From Phialocephala subalpina (lineage: Eukaryota > Ascomycota > Leotiomycetes > Helotiales > Mollisiaceae), in the NCBI GenBank assembly GCA_900073065.1, contig FJOG01000017.1, positions 1-64,000 of the forward strand: DNA of 64,000 bases, in the 5' to 3' direction. The notes beneath the pieces were generated by a model, which saw only the letters and a program-made list of their open reading frames with translations, made no database searches and was not told the DNA's origin. Of this stretch, positions 47,455 through 60,200 are shown piece after piece. Numbering within the stretch: position 1 is the stretch's first letter; each line of letters opens with the position of its first letter. The position numbers were made by a program, and so were the translations under genes.

Positions 47455-49280
47455 ATGTCGACGACCGATCCTTCCTCAACAATCCCCAGTTCGACGACCT
47501 CAAGTACCTCTTCTAGTTCTGCCACATCGTCTGGCTCAGGAGGGGGCAATGGGATCGACAACGTCAATCAGAACGTCTTTGGGGTTGTGGCTTTGATTGT
47601 GTCGGTCGTCGCTCTCTTCACAACGGTACTACAAGTTCTACAGCAGTACTTTTCTAGCGCGGATGGACACCGCAGATGTCACAAGAGTGTTATCGGACTC
47701 TGGGCAAAGGGAACGAAACGCAAGTTGCGGTTCAACCAATTCAGAATCGAAGTCGTTTTCGAGACTCCAGTCATATTCGCAGCTCCTCCGGACAACGACA
47801 GAGGGCCAGTCCCGGAAAGAAAAATACACTACATCGTTGGGACGAGCCAGTCCTACAAAGATACTCGAGTGCTAGAGCCTGATGCTCAAAAGCAAGCAGA
47901 TGCCGTTACGATAAAGCAAGTTCATACCGCAGATGACGAGCGAGCTTCTTGGTTGACCCTCATATCGACATTACAAGAGAGCGAACACGAGTCTAGAGAA
48001 TGGGATCGGCAGAAACGGTTGAGACCAAAGGCACCATGGAAGAAGGGCCCACCAGTAGAACCCGATTACCAACTTGCTGCTGCTTTGCAGAGCAAGACTC
48101 GGTCTTGGGATTTCATCCCTTCTTCGATCACAAAGCCATACGCTACTTCTGCTATGTGTCATCTTGTAGAATTGATGGCAATGCTAGGGCTTTACTGGAA
48201 AACATTCGACCAATCTACCTGGAATTTGAGAGCAGAAGGAAACGGCTTTATCCTAACCTCAACTCACGTTCATGGTCTTGGTGTCATGGTTGTTTTTGCT
48301 ACTACTGGACGATCAGAGTTTAAGGAGAATAGAGTGATACCCTCACATGCGATCTCGCAGCTGACGTTTGGGACGGTGCCGAACATCTTCGACGACGTAA
48401 AATACCAGGAACAGGCTGTGGAGAACCAGAGTTTGGACCTAGTCTTTGGTTCAGCGAGGGATGAAGCCGACACACTCGAATCTTTGGGGTGCCAGCCGGC
48501 AACTTTAAATAGATGGCAGAAGGACCACAAGCACATATTCTCATGTATGGCTTCCCTACCGCATATTCCCCCGCCGTTGGTGCTGACATTCATATAGTAT
48601 CTTTCGAGATCATTGGCATGCTTGGAAAAGTAATTCGAATCCGTGGCAGTAGTTTCAAAATGATTCCCAACCCCACGAACGATCAATGGTCAAAGAAAGT
48701 GGGAAAGAAAGCATCCTGGAAAGTAGCACGCCTCATGGAAGTCTTTCAGTCCAAGCTTCAAGACATTATCACCAATGACAGTCTACCGAATGACCATCGT
48801 TTGTTTCAAATCCGCAGCCAATGGTTGGAGATCGAAGACCTGGATTGGACCGATGAATTAGACCTTAGCTTGGAGGCCCGTGAAGCAATTCACGACGCTC
48901 TCGATGAGCAAACAAAATTCCTGCTCACGCTACGTCAACTCGACATCCTCAGCGTGCTTGTCGCCCACATCACCAAAGTGGTTGGGATTCTCGTCAACCC
49001 CCAATCACCTCTGAACACCATTGTACTTCTCAATAAGGAAGACGCATTATTCGACTATTATTTCTCTAAAATCAGACCCGATGTCATCGGGAACAAGGAC
49101 TTGAAAGGAACAGCAGTTCCTGTTGCTACAGAGAAAGAGAAAGGCGAGCGGGATGTCATTTGGATATCGTTGATGTATAGAATGCTGTGTTGGTTCATGT
49201 TGCATGATTTTGACGGGAAAGATGTTAAGATTGTGCCGTCTGATTTGAAAGGCTCAAGAATGCCTATTTATATCGGTTGA
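47455..49280 (+). CDS. Membrane-anchored fungal protein, modin-like
   Basis: Two exons, 47455-48544 and 48598-49280, with a 53-bp intron, give 590 aa. A Ser/Thr-rich N-terminus precedes one strong membrane segment at about residues 41-63 (VFGVVALIVSVVALFTTVLQ). Then comes a conserved cytoplasmic-looking block (SSADGHRRCHKSVIGLWAKG, then FRIEVVFETPVIFAAPP). The rest is a soluble alpha/beta region without catalytic signatures. Proteins of this shape are numerous in Pezizomycotina and are sometimes annotated as modin-like; the role is unknown. Starting at the in-frame Met 47395 would add 20 residues. I chose 47455 because it follows the leader-like AGCCTCACC. Confidence 0.78.
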
Positions 49281-50033
49281 GAGTTTTGGATACCCAGACT
49301 TGTTTGGGCCTTGACGGCTGTCAAAAAGGAAAATTGCATTTGTCATTGCGAGGCGTTCAGAAAGCGAGCATTTGAGAATTCGGCAGATGGATATTGAAAA
49401 TATTTAACGAACAATCACATGTACAGTACACTTGGGAGCAATGATGAGGTTGGATGTCCATAAGAGTTTAGATACCTATTTGATGGCCTGATGCACCAAT
49501 CTCGGGTTTCTGAAATGCAGAGTCATGTCGGGATTTTCGACGGACTTGTTGATGTGACAGTTGTGCGCATCCTTCTCAGACACGAAGCTCGCCTTCCTTC
49601 TTGAATGCTCATCGCCATCCAGTCTTCAGCCCATCAGCTTGCACGATACTTACAAAGCAAGAATGAGACTCGCTGTGCTTTTTTCTCTTAAGTTTGGTTG
49701 TCTGGCAAGTGATCACTTGATGCTATCCTGTTAGAATATCTTCCTTCCTTCCAATCCGAGCATCATTGGGCCTCGACTGTATTTACCGAAGATAATGTAC
49801 TGTAGATAATTCTTCGATCGTGAGTTATCACTAGATAGCTTTGCAGGTCTGCACCCTTTCGAAGGTGATGTGTCAGGGAGTAGCAACTCGAACCATCGTG
49901 CTCGAGCTTGCAGACAAGAGTAATACTATTGAGACTGAAGAAATTTGGCAGAAAGTAGGATTTCCTTAGCAAACGTGGTATCATTCTTATCTCCCTATAT
50001 GCAAATCTTACACAGACCACCCAATCATGCCGT
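49281..50033. other. Convergent 3' intergenic region
   Basis: It lies between the modin-like gene (+) and clf1 (-), which end toward each other. No gene is recognised. Confidence 0.5.
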
Positions 50034-52130
50034 TCAATCGCCATTCGTGCCCTCTCTAGTAATCGTTCCACCAGCTTGCTTCCATGCCTGGGCCCGGGCC
50101 AAGAAACTCGACAACTTCGCAGTCGCCTGGTCATCGGCAGGGAACACATAGTCGAGATACTCCTCGTAACTGTCGTCGTCCAATTTGCGGCGCTTCTTGA
50201 TCTTGCGTGGCATCTGCTTCTGGACTTTGTCGATATCTCCTTCCGAGCCATGCGTCTTCTCGAATGAGAGCCAGGCGTTGAGTAGTGAGACTCGCTGTGA
50301 TGTTGTTAGCCTGTGTCCAAATATGATTGAGGAGATGGTACATACCTCTTCCTTGAGCTCCTTGTCTCGCATGCTCTTAAGAGCTCGCTCAAACACCTTC
50401 CTAGCACGAGCCTTGGCCACCTCACTAACAGGTTTCTCTTCCTCCTCCTCTGCCTCTTCCTCATCCTCGTCTGGAACATTGATCTCGAAGTGAGCATAGC
50501 TGATCCAGACCTTGACGTGATCGGTCTTGTCAAGTAGTCGCTCATACAATTTCCGAGTACGGTCATACTCGCCTTCCTCCTCCTCAAAGTCGATGTACGC
50601 TTTCCACAACAGTTCAGGCATGTCGAGAACAGGTTGATCAATGGCTAGCTCAAAAATAGCTCGGGCTCGCTCCAGATCATCGAGACCACGCTCCAGCTCT
50701 GCAAATTTAATCCAAGCTTGGCAGTTGGCAGCATTCCATTCGATGTGCTTCTCGTAAAGCGTTCTGCATCGAACGAATTCGAATAGCTTGAGCTCTAACT
50801 CGACATAGCCCTTGAACAGTTTATCTTTGGGGCACATACCAATGGCCTGACCAAGAGTCTTTCTGGCTGCTGTGAGATCTTGTTGTCTGATGTCGAATTG
50901 TGCCTTCATAAGCCAGATCTTGGCGAATGTGAACTTCTTGTGGGGTATCAATTTCAGACACTCTGAGTAGATTTGCCTAGCTCGTTCCACATCTTTCGAC
51001 TCCATTTCCTCCCAGATGGCATAGAAGATCCAGAGGTAAATGTATCGTCTCCAATGCCTCTTCTCTTGGGTAGGTGGGATTTGAGCAATTGCTCGCTCGT
51101 AGACGTCCCGAACGCGATCAACATCCCCACCTGTCTCTTCCAATCTAGCATAGTCGAACCAGACATCGTAGTTCTTGGGGTTCTTCTTGATCTGCTCTTC
51201 ATACTGGACTCGTCGCTTCGAAAGAATGACATCCTCCACACCTTCTCGATCACCAAATTGCTTTTCGAATGTTGTGTATGCCTTGTGCAAAGCTAGAGAC
51301 CTTGATCTCGCCAAGCGGTCTAAAGCATACTTGTAGATAGCTCTCGCACGCTCATACTCCTTGAGCTTCGCCTCATACCTCGCATAGGCAATGAAAAGGC
51401 GTTCATCCATGAAATCATCACCCAGCGCCTCAACAGCTGATCCAAAGACTTCTCTCACTAAGTCACTGGTGCCGTACTCTTCCTCAAACCTAGCCCATTT
51501 GATCCAATTTCTTGGCTCGGGATGGACCATTGTAAATCTCTGGAAGATCTCTCGGGCTCTCTGGAACTCGCCATATCTCTTTTCCAATTTGATATAACTG
51601 CTCCAAGCTGCCTCATCCGGTTCCCAAGACATCCAGCGCTCGAATACTTGTCGTGTACCTGGGATGTTTCCCAGCATCTCCTCCATGTAGGCATATTTGT
51701 ACCAAAGCTTGTCGACTCTGGGTAGGATGGTGACAGAGCGATCCAACAAGTTTCGAGCATGGTTGATGTTTCTCGTCTTCATCTCTGCCTCGATATATCG
51801 AATCCATAGTGTGACAGAAGTTGGATCCACATCCAAAGCTCTTTCGAAGATGGATCTCGCGCGTTTGTATTCCTTCTGTTCCAATTCCCATTGTGCATAT
51901 CTCATCCAATTGTTCATATTAATCCTATTCCTCTGCACATAGTCCTCGAACTCCTTCCGTTTCCTGCCTTGGAACTCATGGAGCTCTTCGAGATCAGCGA
52001 ACCGCTGAGTAGGCGCCTGGAGACCTGGTTCTTGTCGATCAACAGCTTCTCGTAGAAGCTGCTCTGCTGAGATTTGGATTGCGCTGGGCGCCTTGTTCTT
52101 GACCCTTGGAGGGCCTCGTGCAGACTCCAT
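50034..52130 (-). CDS. clf1: Clf1/Syf3 (crooked-neck) pre-mRNA splicing factor
   Basis: Two exons, 52130-50346 and 50294-50034, give 681 aa. The 51-bp intron 50345-50295 is a multiple of three and free of stops, so the unspliced frame reads straight through with 17 extra residues. Those residues interrupt the conserved [19 protein letters not shown] tandem array of HAT repeats covers most of the protein (for example [20 protein letters not shown]), followed by the conserved [20 protein letters not shown] tail. Clf1 is a scaffold of the Prp19 (NTC) complex needed for spliceosome assembly in the nucleus. It is divergent from prp31, 271 bp away. Confidence 0.96.
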   Translation of the reverse strand: MESARGPPRVKNKAPSAIQISAEQLLREAVDRQEPGLQAPTQRFADLEELHEFQGRKRKEFEDYVQRNRINMNNWMRYAQWELEQKEYKRARSIFERALDVDPTSVTLWIRYIEAEMKTRNINHARNLLDRSVTILPRVDKLWYKYAYMEEMLGNIPGTRQVFERWMSWEPDEAAWSSYIKLEKRYGEFQRAREIFQRFTMVHPEPRNWIKWARFEEEYGTSDLVREVFGSAVEALGDDFMDERLFIAYARYEAKLKEYERARAIYKYALDRLARSRSLALHKAYTTFEKQFGDREGVEDVILSKRRVQYEEQIKKNPKNYDVWFDYARLEETGGDVDRVRDVYERAIAQIPPTQEKRHWRRYIYLWIFYAIWEEMESKDVERARQIYSECLKLIPHKKFTFAKIWLMKAQFDIRQQDLTAARKTLGQAIGMCPKDKLFKGYVELELKLFEFVRCRTLYEKHIEWNAANCQAWIKFAELERGLDDLERARAIFELAIDQPVLDMPELLWKAYIDFEEEEGEYDRTRKLYERLLDKTDHVKVWISYAHFEINVPDEDEEEAEEEEEKPVSEVAKARARKVFERALKSMRDKELKEEVCTISSIIFGHRLTTSQRVSLLNAWLSFEKTHGSEGDIDKVQKQMPRKIKKRRKLDDDSYEEYLDYVFPADDQATAKLSSFLARAQAWKQAGGTITREGTNGD

Positions 52131-52401
52131 TATGGCGGTTGCTGAAATTGAGATGTTTGATGAAATAAAGTGTTGATAATCTGGCAGTTGCCCCCAGATT
52201 TAGAAGTCTGCAATTGGAACAGAACCTCCGAAGAGTGATGGGTACCAACTTAAAAGTCGTGTGAAGATGATTTTTCGAGGTTTGAGTCGCGAGGCTGGTG
52301 AGCTAGCGGCCGCTTCTGCCTGAACCTGGAAATTTGCAACTTCAACTCAAGCCTCGTCGCGTCACATCCAGGAACGAACACACAACACCCTCCAAGTCAA
52401 G
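52131..52401. promoter_or_regulatory. Bidirectional promoter, clf1/prp31
   Basis: Only 271 bp separate the two start codons, so the genes must share promoter space. No TATA box is obvious, which fits housekeeping genes. A GCGGCCGC palindrome lies at about 52305-52312. Confidence 0.7.
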
Positions 52402-54332
52402 ATGTCGACTCTCGCGGACGAGCTGTTGAATGATTTCGAGGATTCTGGCTCTGAAGGCGAAGACCAGCACAATGAAGGACTATTCCCCGACGATGGCGCC
52501 GCGAAGACTAGGCTCAACGCGGCGGGCGCAAATGGCAGTATGGAATTAGATGGCGATGAAGAAGCTGTCGAGGAGGACGAGGAGATGACTGGTATGAATG
52601 ACTCGGGCGTTGATGTTGAAGATGAAGAGGAGACGAAAGCAAAGGTTGAGAGAATGGAGCTGAAGGGTGTCGACGATGTGAGGAGTGTGGCGCGTCTCAT
52701 GAAGACGTTGGAACCAGTTTTAGAGGTCAGTACTGTTCAATTTCCCCTTCTATAATCTTAGAAAATCCAAGGTTTACATCTGTCCCTTTGCGCATTAGCC
52801 CTGACATCACGGCGATATTACAGAAAATCGCACATTTCCAGTCGCTCCCTCCAGAGAAGCAAACCACCTTCGTTGGCTCAGTCGAAGACAACCCCGAATA
52901 CCATCTCCTGACGCAGTCGAATACGTTATCGACGTCTATCGATACCGAGATTATGATCGTTCATAAATTCATTCGAGATCATTATTCGATTCGATTCCCT
53001 GAGCTAGAGACCTTGGTCACAAATCCTTTGGACTATGCCAAAGTAGTTACTATCATTGGAAATGGTCCTATGGATGGCGAGAACATCAAGACTTTACAAA
53101 CTTCGAAAGACAACCGTCTGGGCGCTACTCTGAGGTCGGTCCTGGATGGACCATCTGTAATGGTCGTCACAGTAGAGGCAACATCTTCGAAGGGTCGAGA
53201 GATGACGCAGACGGAGCTCGAGAGAGTGATGCGTGCTTGCGATATGACTTTGGCCCTCGATAAGGCAAAGAAGACTTTGACAGACTATGTTCAGTCACGC
53301 ATGAATTTATTTGCCCCCAACCTGACAGCTCTGATTGGATCACTTACAGCAGCACAACTTCTCAACTTCGCAGGAGGTCTTACTGGTCTTGCAAAGACTC
53401 CAGCTTGCAATTTACCTCCTCTTGGCTCGAAGAAACAATCAGGCACCGGATTCGCAACCAATGTTGGAGTCAGGCAGCAGGGCTTCCTATATCACTCTCC
53501 AATCATAAAAGGCATTCCGAATGACCTCAAACGCCAAGCCATGCGCATCGTGTCTGCAAAGGTCGTCCTTGCTGCACGTGTGGACCGAGTACACAACAGC
53601 CCCGATGGATCCACAGGCGAAGAACTCAAAGCCGCCTGCCTAGAGCGCCTCGAAAAGCTCACCGAGCCACCACCAAACAAAGGCCAACGCGCCCTCCCGG
53701 CACCAGATGACAAGCCGGCACGAAAACGTGGAGGACGAAGAGCACGGAAAGCAAAGGAAGCAACAGCCATGACCGACCTCCGAAAAGCACAAAATAGAAT
53801 GGCGTTCGGAAAGGAAGAAAAAGAAGTTGGTTACGGCACTGGAGAAGGCACGAAGGGTCTTGGTATGATTGGTCAAGCGAACGACGGACGTATCCGAAAT
53901 TTGCAAATCGATCAACGCACGAAAGCAAAACTCAGCGCCAAGAATAAAGGCTGGGGAGGAGCAACGCCCGTTGGCGGTTCGGCATCTTCACTTCGTGGAT
54001 TTGGTCAAGGTGCTGGATCGGGTATCGATCTTAGGGGAAAGGGTCTTCGTGCTTCTGGTGTTGGGTCGACGTTTGGTGCTGGTGCTGGTACGGCGTCTTC
54101 GTTGGCGTTCACGCCGGTGCAGGGTCTGGAACTTGTTGACCCGAAGATGCAGGCTGAGTTGAGTAGGAAGAGGAAGGCGGAGGAGGATAGGTGGTTTAAG
54201 GGAGGAACTTTCACGCAGGTTGGTGGTGGCGGGAGTGGTAGTATGGGACCTCCTCCACCGCCGAATAAGAAGGTTGACACGGGTTTGAACAAGAGTACGT
54301 CTATGGGACCTCCACCAATTCCGAAGAAGTAA
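52402..54332 (+). CDS. prp31: Prp31, U4/U6 snRNP splicing factor
   Basis: Two exons, 52402-52725 and 52824-54332, join in phase to give 610 aa (VLE joined to KIAHFQSL). The 98-bp intron has a clear CTGAC branch site just before the TTACAG acceptor. After an acidic N-terminus come the NOSIC/Nop domains (SVEDNPEYHLLTQSN, then VHKFIRDHY, FPELETL and TGLAKTPACNLPPLGSKKQ) and the Prp31 C-terminal domain (GFLYHSPIIKGIPNDLKRQA, then RKRGGRRARKAKE and MAFGKEEKE). Prp31 binds 15.5K and the U4 5' stem-loop and holds the U4/U6.U5 tri-snRNP together. The extreme C-terminus is Gly/Pro-rich. Confidence 0.96.
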
Positions 54333-56176
54333 GGATGGGAAGGCATGGAAAGGACATTTGCGAGGAGTTCAGGGCATACGGCGGCGTTTTCGCAGTGTAC
54401 ATTATTTGAGCGGATGCTTGAGCGAAGCCGAGCAATATCAGGAAGAGGTCGCTGACCATATTCGCAAGATGGTGAGGGTCAAGGACTGACGAGTTCCCAA
54501 GCTCGAGCGAAGAATACCAGATATTGGAATGCGAAACATATTGTTGTTCCATATCGCCCTTATCTTTCTCGGCGGACCCCGTAAATGGCGTGTCAAAGTG
54601 ATGTAAGCCTTTCACTACATCCTCAGCCCTCAGTGTTTGAATCCAGTCCAAACCTTTGGAAAGGTTTGTTACAGATCCACCGTTTCAAAGACATTTTTGA
54701 CATTGACCTAAGGGGAGATTTGTGTTTCGTTGCGCCTCGGCCATTGAAAGGCATTATGGACATTGAGATTATGTTGAAAATGATGCTCTTCTTGAGACTT
54801 GTTGCATATCTACAATCCCAGCGACACTCCAGACAATGAGGTTGAGTGATCCTTCTTATTGCACATCTACCTTTCTAACTCAACTTCGGACATTGAGTAT
54901 ATTTTAACCTCCATTGCAGGTCTGCAAATCTAACGATGCTTGAGACATTGGGTTGAAGGTGAAAATTAGCCTTCGCTGCACAGTTATCTCACTTTGAGAC
55001 TTGGTAACAAACTTGGGAGAGTGGTTCTCTATGACACATTTTTGGCTTTGATCCAGTTACAGATATTGGAATTTCGAATTGAAATTGTCGCTTCTAAATC
55101 CAGAACGGATATTAGAAAACCCTCTGCTGTGTATTAAACTTTTCAACTCAAGTTCAAACATCAAAGCCAACCAAAATTCAGATCTAATTTTCACAATGTT
55201 CTGGGTCTTTCACTATATTTGAGTAATTGCATATTTGAGAATTTTTATTTTCCTTTGCGATGCTTAATAAATAAAAAATATGATTTTTTAGACATCGACA
55301 AGGTGTTTGGTGTTGTGGTGCGGGAACTCAGACTTTGGGATGTGAACCAGAGTTTGAGGAAGGCTTAAGATCTACAACCTTTCCGCTGGATTACAAAAAT
55401 TTGCATATCACATTTCTACCGTCTACCGAGAAATTTGGAGCCTAGGCTTTGAGTCTGTATCTCGAATTCAAGGCATGTGAGCCTAGATTTGTGGCTATTG
55501 ATGCAGGTGTTTGAATTCGATATCACGTGACGGTATGTGATTTTCACCCCTTTCACTTTTCCAGGCTTATCAAAAGGCGCTCGAGGCAGCAAGCATTGAA
55601 CGAAGAGGTAGTGAGTGAGTCTGGAGATTGCTTCAATTACAGTAGTTTTAGCTACAAAAGTAGCACGCGTACTCGAAAACAGTACAGGGTATCTTGGAAC
55701 TAACCCCAAACCATCCATTCCCATCCCAAAAAGCGGTGCTCAAAGGCCGTCAGCTTCGTAAGACATTCATTCCAATTCAGAGGCATTCCATTGCCCCTTG
55801 TTCCATACGTATATGCATATACAGGTATCTCCAAGCCAATCATTCCCACGAACGCCACATTCTGCATCTTTAACCAATGAACGCCAAGACAAACCCTCTG
55901 TACAACTGACACCACAATCATGTGCAACCCAAGGACCCTTCGAAGCCAGAAGGGAGGACCCTAATAAACCCTTCGTGCATGGTATCATTGAGACAAACAA
56001 GATGCGCTAACCCATGACAGGGCCGGCAAGAAAAGCCGCTATCAAGAATGGCGGGGTTGAGGCATCATTCCACCCAGCCCAAAAGTGTGGGTGGGCTGAC
56101 CAGAATCCTCCTCGAGCAGAAAACTGCCGTGATGGAAATTCTGGAAGTTGACTTTCCTGGAATTAAGCTGGCTTTG
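54333..56176. other. Intergenic with a degenerate repeat
   Basis: 1.8 kb between prp31 (+) and a C2H2 gene (-), which end toward each other. Apart from the minisatellite at 54699-55000, it is unremarkable and AT-richer near 55.2 kb. No gene is recognised. Confidence 0.5.
54699..55000 (+). repeat. Degenerate minisatellite, unit about 54-73 bp
   Basis: Five units begin with GACATTGAG or a close variant at 54699, 54759, 54832, 54889 and 54943. Most continue with a TTGA or TTAACC segment, a TTGCA(C/T)ATCTAC-like or CTGCA segment and a TCTAACTC-like end. Units are clearly related but diverged. Later GATATTGG/GATATTAG motifs near 55056 and 55100 may be remote copies. Confidence 0.5.
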
Positions 56177-57217
56177 CTAGGATTGAGATTGAAAGTCGGC
56201 AGCGATGGCAAGGGCGTCAAGTCCGCTGCTCTGCTGGCTCTCTCGTCGCGGCCCCAAAGGCCGGTTCAAGTGTGTGAGACTGGGTTGTTGGCTGCCGTAC
56301 GTATCCGGAGGGCTTGCAAGTGTGGAGTAAGAGGCGTACTGTGTGGCGCCTGCAAAGGGACCTGTTTGGTAGAGAATCGCAGGGTCCACAGGGGGCATGG
56401 GAGGTTCGATGGAGGAGTGCTCCGAATTTGTGTTTCGACTCGATGGTCGACTTGTTCGGCCTGTGGGGGATGAACTGGGTTTTTTGATGCCGGCTGGCAT
56501 GGTGAGCGTCTTGAGTCCAGCCTTTGGAATCCCGCTTGATCTGGAGCGCTCTTTATTGTGGGTTTCGAGGTGCTGCTTCATGTTGTCGGCGCGAGTGAAT
56601 TTCTTCTGGCAGCCGGGCCAGGTACAGCTGACGGCTTTCTCAGCAGTGTGGATTTTGGAGTGACGTGATGCATGTCCGGAGGTTGTGAATGTTTTCTCGC
56701 AGCCGTGAGATTCTCTGTATCGGCATGGATATCTCTTGGGACCTCTCTCCGGGACATTGGGATTCCGGTATGATTCTTCGTCATACAGTCGTGGGTCGCC
56801 ATACGATGACTGCCGGTGCTCTGCGTACCCGGGTGGTGCAACACAATGACTTGGAGCGTAATCCTCATATCTATCACGTCGATAATCGAAGTGCGCCTGG
56901 TCCTTGTAGCCAGCACTAGAGTAGGAATTGTGTCTTGCAAAGTCCGGCATTAAGGTTGGAGTAATTGGTGAAAGAGGATCGTGAATGTTGGAATCAAAGG
57001 AGTCTGCGCGGATCAAGCTGGGTGTATGGGGTGAGGACGTAGAACTGCGTGCTGAGGTACTCGAATTGGATCGCGCCATGCTCGGGTGATCGTAGTTTGA
57101 ATGGCTAGAGGTTCGAATCGGCAGTTGGTGTTTTTGACTTGAGGAGGGCTCATCGTTGAGGAGAGATACTCGTTTTCCAGAGGAATCTCTCGCCTGCATA
57201 CTCGGCCGCGTCGACAT
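56177..57217 (-). CDS. C2H2 zinc-finger transcription factor
   Basis: Single exon of 346 aa. The first half is Ser-rich and disordered, with a Tyr/Arg/His-rich part (about 100-150). Two adjacent C2H2 fingers follow: 165-190 (CRYRESHGC, HASRHSKIH) and 198-220 (CTWPGC, MKQHLETH), joined by the linker TAEKAVS. The C-terminus is Ser/Pro-rich. The paired-finger layout is that of a DNA-binding regulator conserved in Pezizomycotina. The DNA target and process are unknown. A pyrimidine-rich leader of up to 550 bp lies upstream on the same strand. Confidence 0.87.
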   Translation of the reverse strand: MSTRPSMQARDSSGKRVSLLNDEPSSSQKHQLPIRTSSHSNYDHPSMARSNSSTSARSSTSSPHTPSLIRADSFDSNIHDPLSPITPTLMPDFARHNSYSSAGYKDQAHFDYRRDRYEDYAPSHCVAPPGYAEHRQSSYGDPRLYDEESYRNPNVPERGPKRYPCRYRESHGCEKTFTTSGHASRHSKIHTAEKAVSCTWPGCQKKFTRADNMKQHLETHNKERSRSSGIPKAGLKTLTMPAGIKKPSSSPTGRTSRPSSRNTNSEHSSIEPPMPPVDPAILYQTGPFAGATQYASYSTLASPPDTYGSQQPSLTHLNRPLGPRRESQQSSGLDALAIAADFQSQS

Positions 57218-60200
57218 TTTGAATGCAATTTTGTTCAGGTCCAGATGCTCGCTGTTCCGAAAGCACTTCCAAAATGACTATCAGCCTTTTGCGGTGTAGG
57301 TTCAGGTCGGAAAGATTGACGAGGTGAGTTTTGTCAGCGTAATGTGGAAAGTGGGTCGTGATATAGCGTAATGGATGAAATAATTATTCAAGACTGGATG
57401 GAATGACGATGGTCTTCTAGAAGTAGTGGTCGGGGAGAAAACCGTGGCGAGAAGGATCGTGGGGTGCAGCTTCCAGAGTGTCGTGTGGTGATGCGAAGAG
57501 ATGCGAAGAAAGGGCTGGCTCGGTCGGGTGTGGGAGAATGGCATGCTTTTACAGATGGCATTCTGCTTTCGGGGGAACTGCGCTAGAGCTAGAGCCCGAG
57601 CTAGAGCTAGAGTGTTCCGCTCCACCAGGAGTAAGTGTGGACTCGCAACTCGCCCTGCGAGTGGGTCTGGGTAGGCACTGGGGGGAGCTGGCGAGCATTG
57701 GCATTTATTTGTGCAGGGAATCCTGTCTGACGATTTAAACTTCCTTGGACTTGGCGAGGGCATTACTTGGACATCTAGCGCAGAAAGAGAAGTGCTTACC
57801 TACTCAAGAACAGGACAAAGTATATCTAGTGTGCATATGCATGCATGGACTTGGAGAGCTTTGAAAGGGACGGCTTCGATCGACCAGGGTTGGCTGCACC
57901 GTCTGTAGCCATTCAGACGTGAGATGGAGCGACCTCTCCGGTTATCGTGAGCCATGAATGAAGAGGCGCCCAAGAGGCTTGAAAGTAGTGGCTTGATAAT
58001 TCCCACTGTGGTACAGTACAGGACCAGGGACTCGGACTGGATAAAGATCAAGGGCCCAGTGTCGTCACCATCAGAAAGATCTCAGGAACGTGGGGAGCTG
58101 CGAGGAAAGGAGAGGAGAAACTTGCGCGCATAGGGTTTACCGTATTTTATTTTACTTTTTACAAGTAGTTGGGATCTGGCACAACCAGATGCCTGGCTCT
58201 AAGCTTTTCCTTCGAAGATGCGGATCGCCCCTGCTGCACTCCCCCTCTTGAGCGGAGCGGACTCCACCTCCGTCGAGCACGGTCGCATCCCACATCACGA
58301 CAACAATACGAGTAATAACAATAATAACAATAATAATAATGGTAATGGTAATGGTAATGGTGCCATCACCTGTTTCCCACCGCGAGGGGTGTTGTCGCAA
58401 AAGAGGGGTTCTACAGTACCGTCCACTGCTGCTGTCAGCATCGCACGTCGTGCATCTGGGCCCTCTGAGCTCTGCTGAAGCTTGGAAGAATCCAGGGCTG
58501 CGTCGTGCATATGCAAGCCCGCTGACGCCTCATCTCGAAAACGGGTGGTTGCTTGCCATGCGCTTCGTGCAAAGTGCCATGCTCGTTTTCCCTGCATACT
58601 CGAGGGTTCTCCTCAATTTGCACTTTGGCCAGCATGTTTCCTGAAGGAGGCATATATTTGGCGATCGAAATTCTCGAATCCACCCTCGCATTATGGTCCG
58701 CGCCCGACGCAGCATCACGATCTTTCGACTTCTGCATGCTCCTCTGTGCACCCTGAGCGCCACTTTGCTTCTCGGCCTTAATGACCGTGATATCATTTTC
58801 TCAAGCAGCATACTCGGAGATGACGGAGGAACCTCCGCTTTCCGAGACCAGAGAATGGGGTGATCGAGAGATCCGGCTCAGCCAAGTTTCGCCCGAGCGC
58901 TGGTCATTGGTCCGGACTGGACTTGCTTGACGCAGGGTCCAAGGCTGTCCCCCAGATTTTAAGGGTTCTGAGCCCCCGGCTTCACTTGCCACAGCGCACC
59001 ACCAGACCACGACCACGACCCCAGACAGGATTTCCTCAGCACCTGGGAGCTTCTCACAGATTTCTCCCACGTCCACCACTCTTCATCTGCTCATTCTATC
59101 GTGTTCGCCTTTTCGCCGCATCCGAAAACATCAACAGCCTCCTGAACGATCGGTCAAGCACGCGTTGGGCAATTGTCCTTCATGCGTGAAATTTGGCCGT
59201 GATGTCATAGGAGAGCACGAGATCGAATTCTTTGAGCTTCATCGAGATCTGTGACTGCGGTGGGTCGTGATTTGACAAGAGCCGGTGTAGCGTCTGATCC
59301 GGGACCCACCGTCCCTCGCGGCTGCGATGTTCTAGACGCGCAAAGACTTCTGCCTCACGCAACCAGCACATGGATGCCACAAAAATCTCACCAACGTGCC
59401 AGCTGTTCTGCCAGCAGATCCTCCTGACTCGTCAATTTTGCACCGGAGCAGCATCCTGAGCATGCCGGAGTCTGACCAGGAAGACGCCCTCTCAGTTGTA
59501 TGTAGAGTTTGCATACGGAGTAATTTCGAAGATCCACAGAGCCATATCAAAACATCTACGGGGAGATCTCCTTAGATTCTACAGATCTCGAAATACTCCA
59601 TACACATCGGCCGGGTGGTGGACCCTTCCTTGGAACGCCTCTCGGGATCGAAGCCAGTGCACTGTTGCGGCACCCTTCAACGAGCGAACACACAACGTCA
59701 TCGATTGTTGCAGGGGCCAAGAAGCAAAAAGGGTCCATTGGATCAGGATTGGCGACGCGAGAAATTCTTACCGACAACATGCCTCGATGTTTCTAGCATC
59801 TATGAAGTTGTTTTGATCGTCCCCTAATCAGAACAAGCAAGCAAGCGCCTTCCTTCCCCTCATTTGCTGCTGTACGAAGAGACGGGTTTATCATCTTCAC
59901 GTGTCTCCTGAAAAGGAAGGACTGCCAGTAGTTTCGACCTATGAGAAGCTCAGGGGAAGGCGTGCGACAAGTCGGTAAGACAAGATGGGATTTCTGAAAT
60001 CCCATATTGACGATCACTTGGGCGCCGATCGCCCGCACCATCTTTCGTTCCTTGGTAGCTCTCTTCGTCCCGGTCTTCCTTTAAAACAAACACTAGAAAC
60101 TACCTCGGGATAGGAGTATCGGGTACTTTTCACAGTCCTCCTTCTCCTCCCCGCCATACATCCTAGCGAGAACTCTTTCCTCCCTACTCGCGTGTCCAAC

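Noticed and set aside
54699..55000. CRISPR-like array
   Set aside because: The units are diverged, there are no constant repeats with unique spacers, and the host is a fungus.
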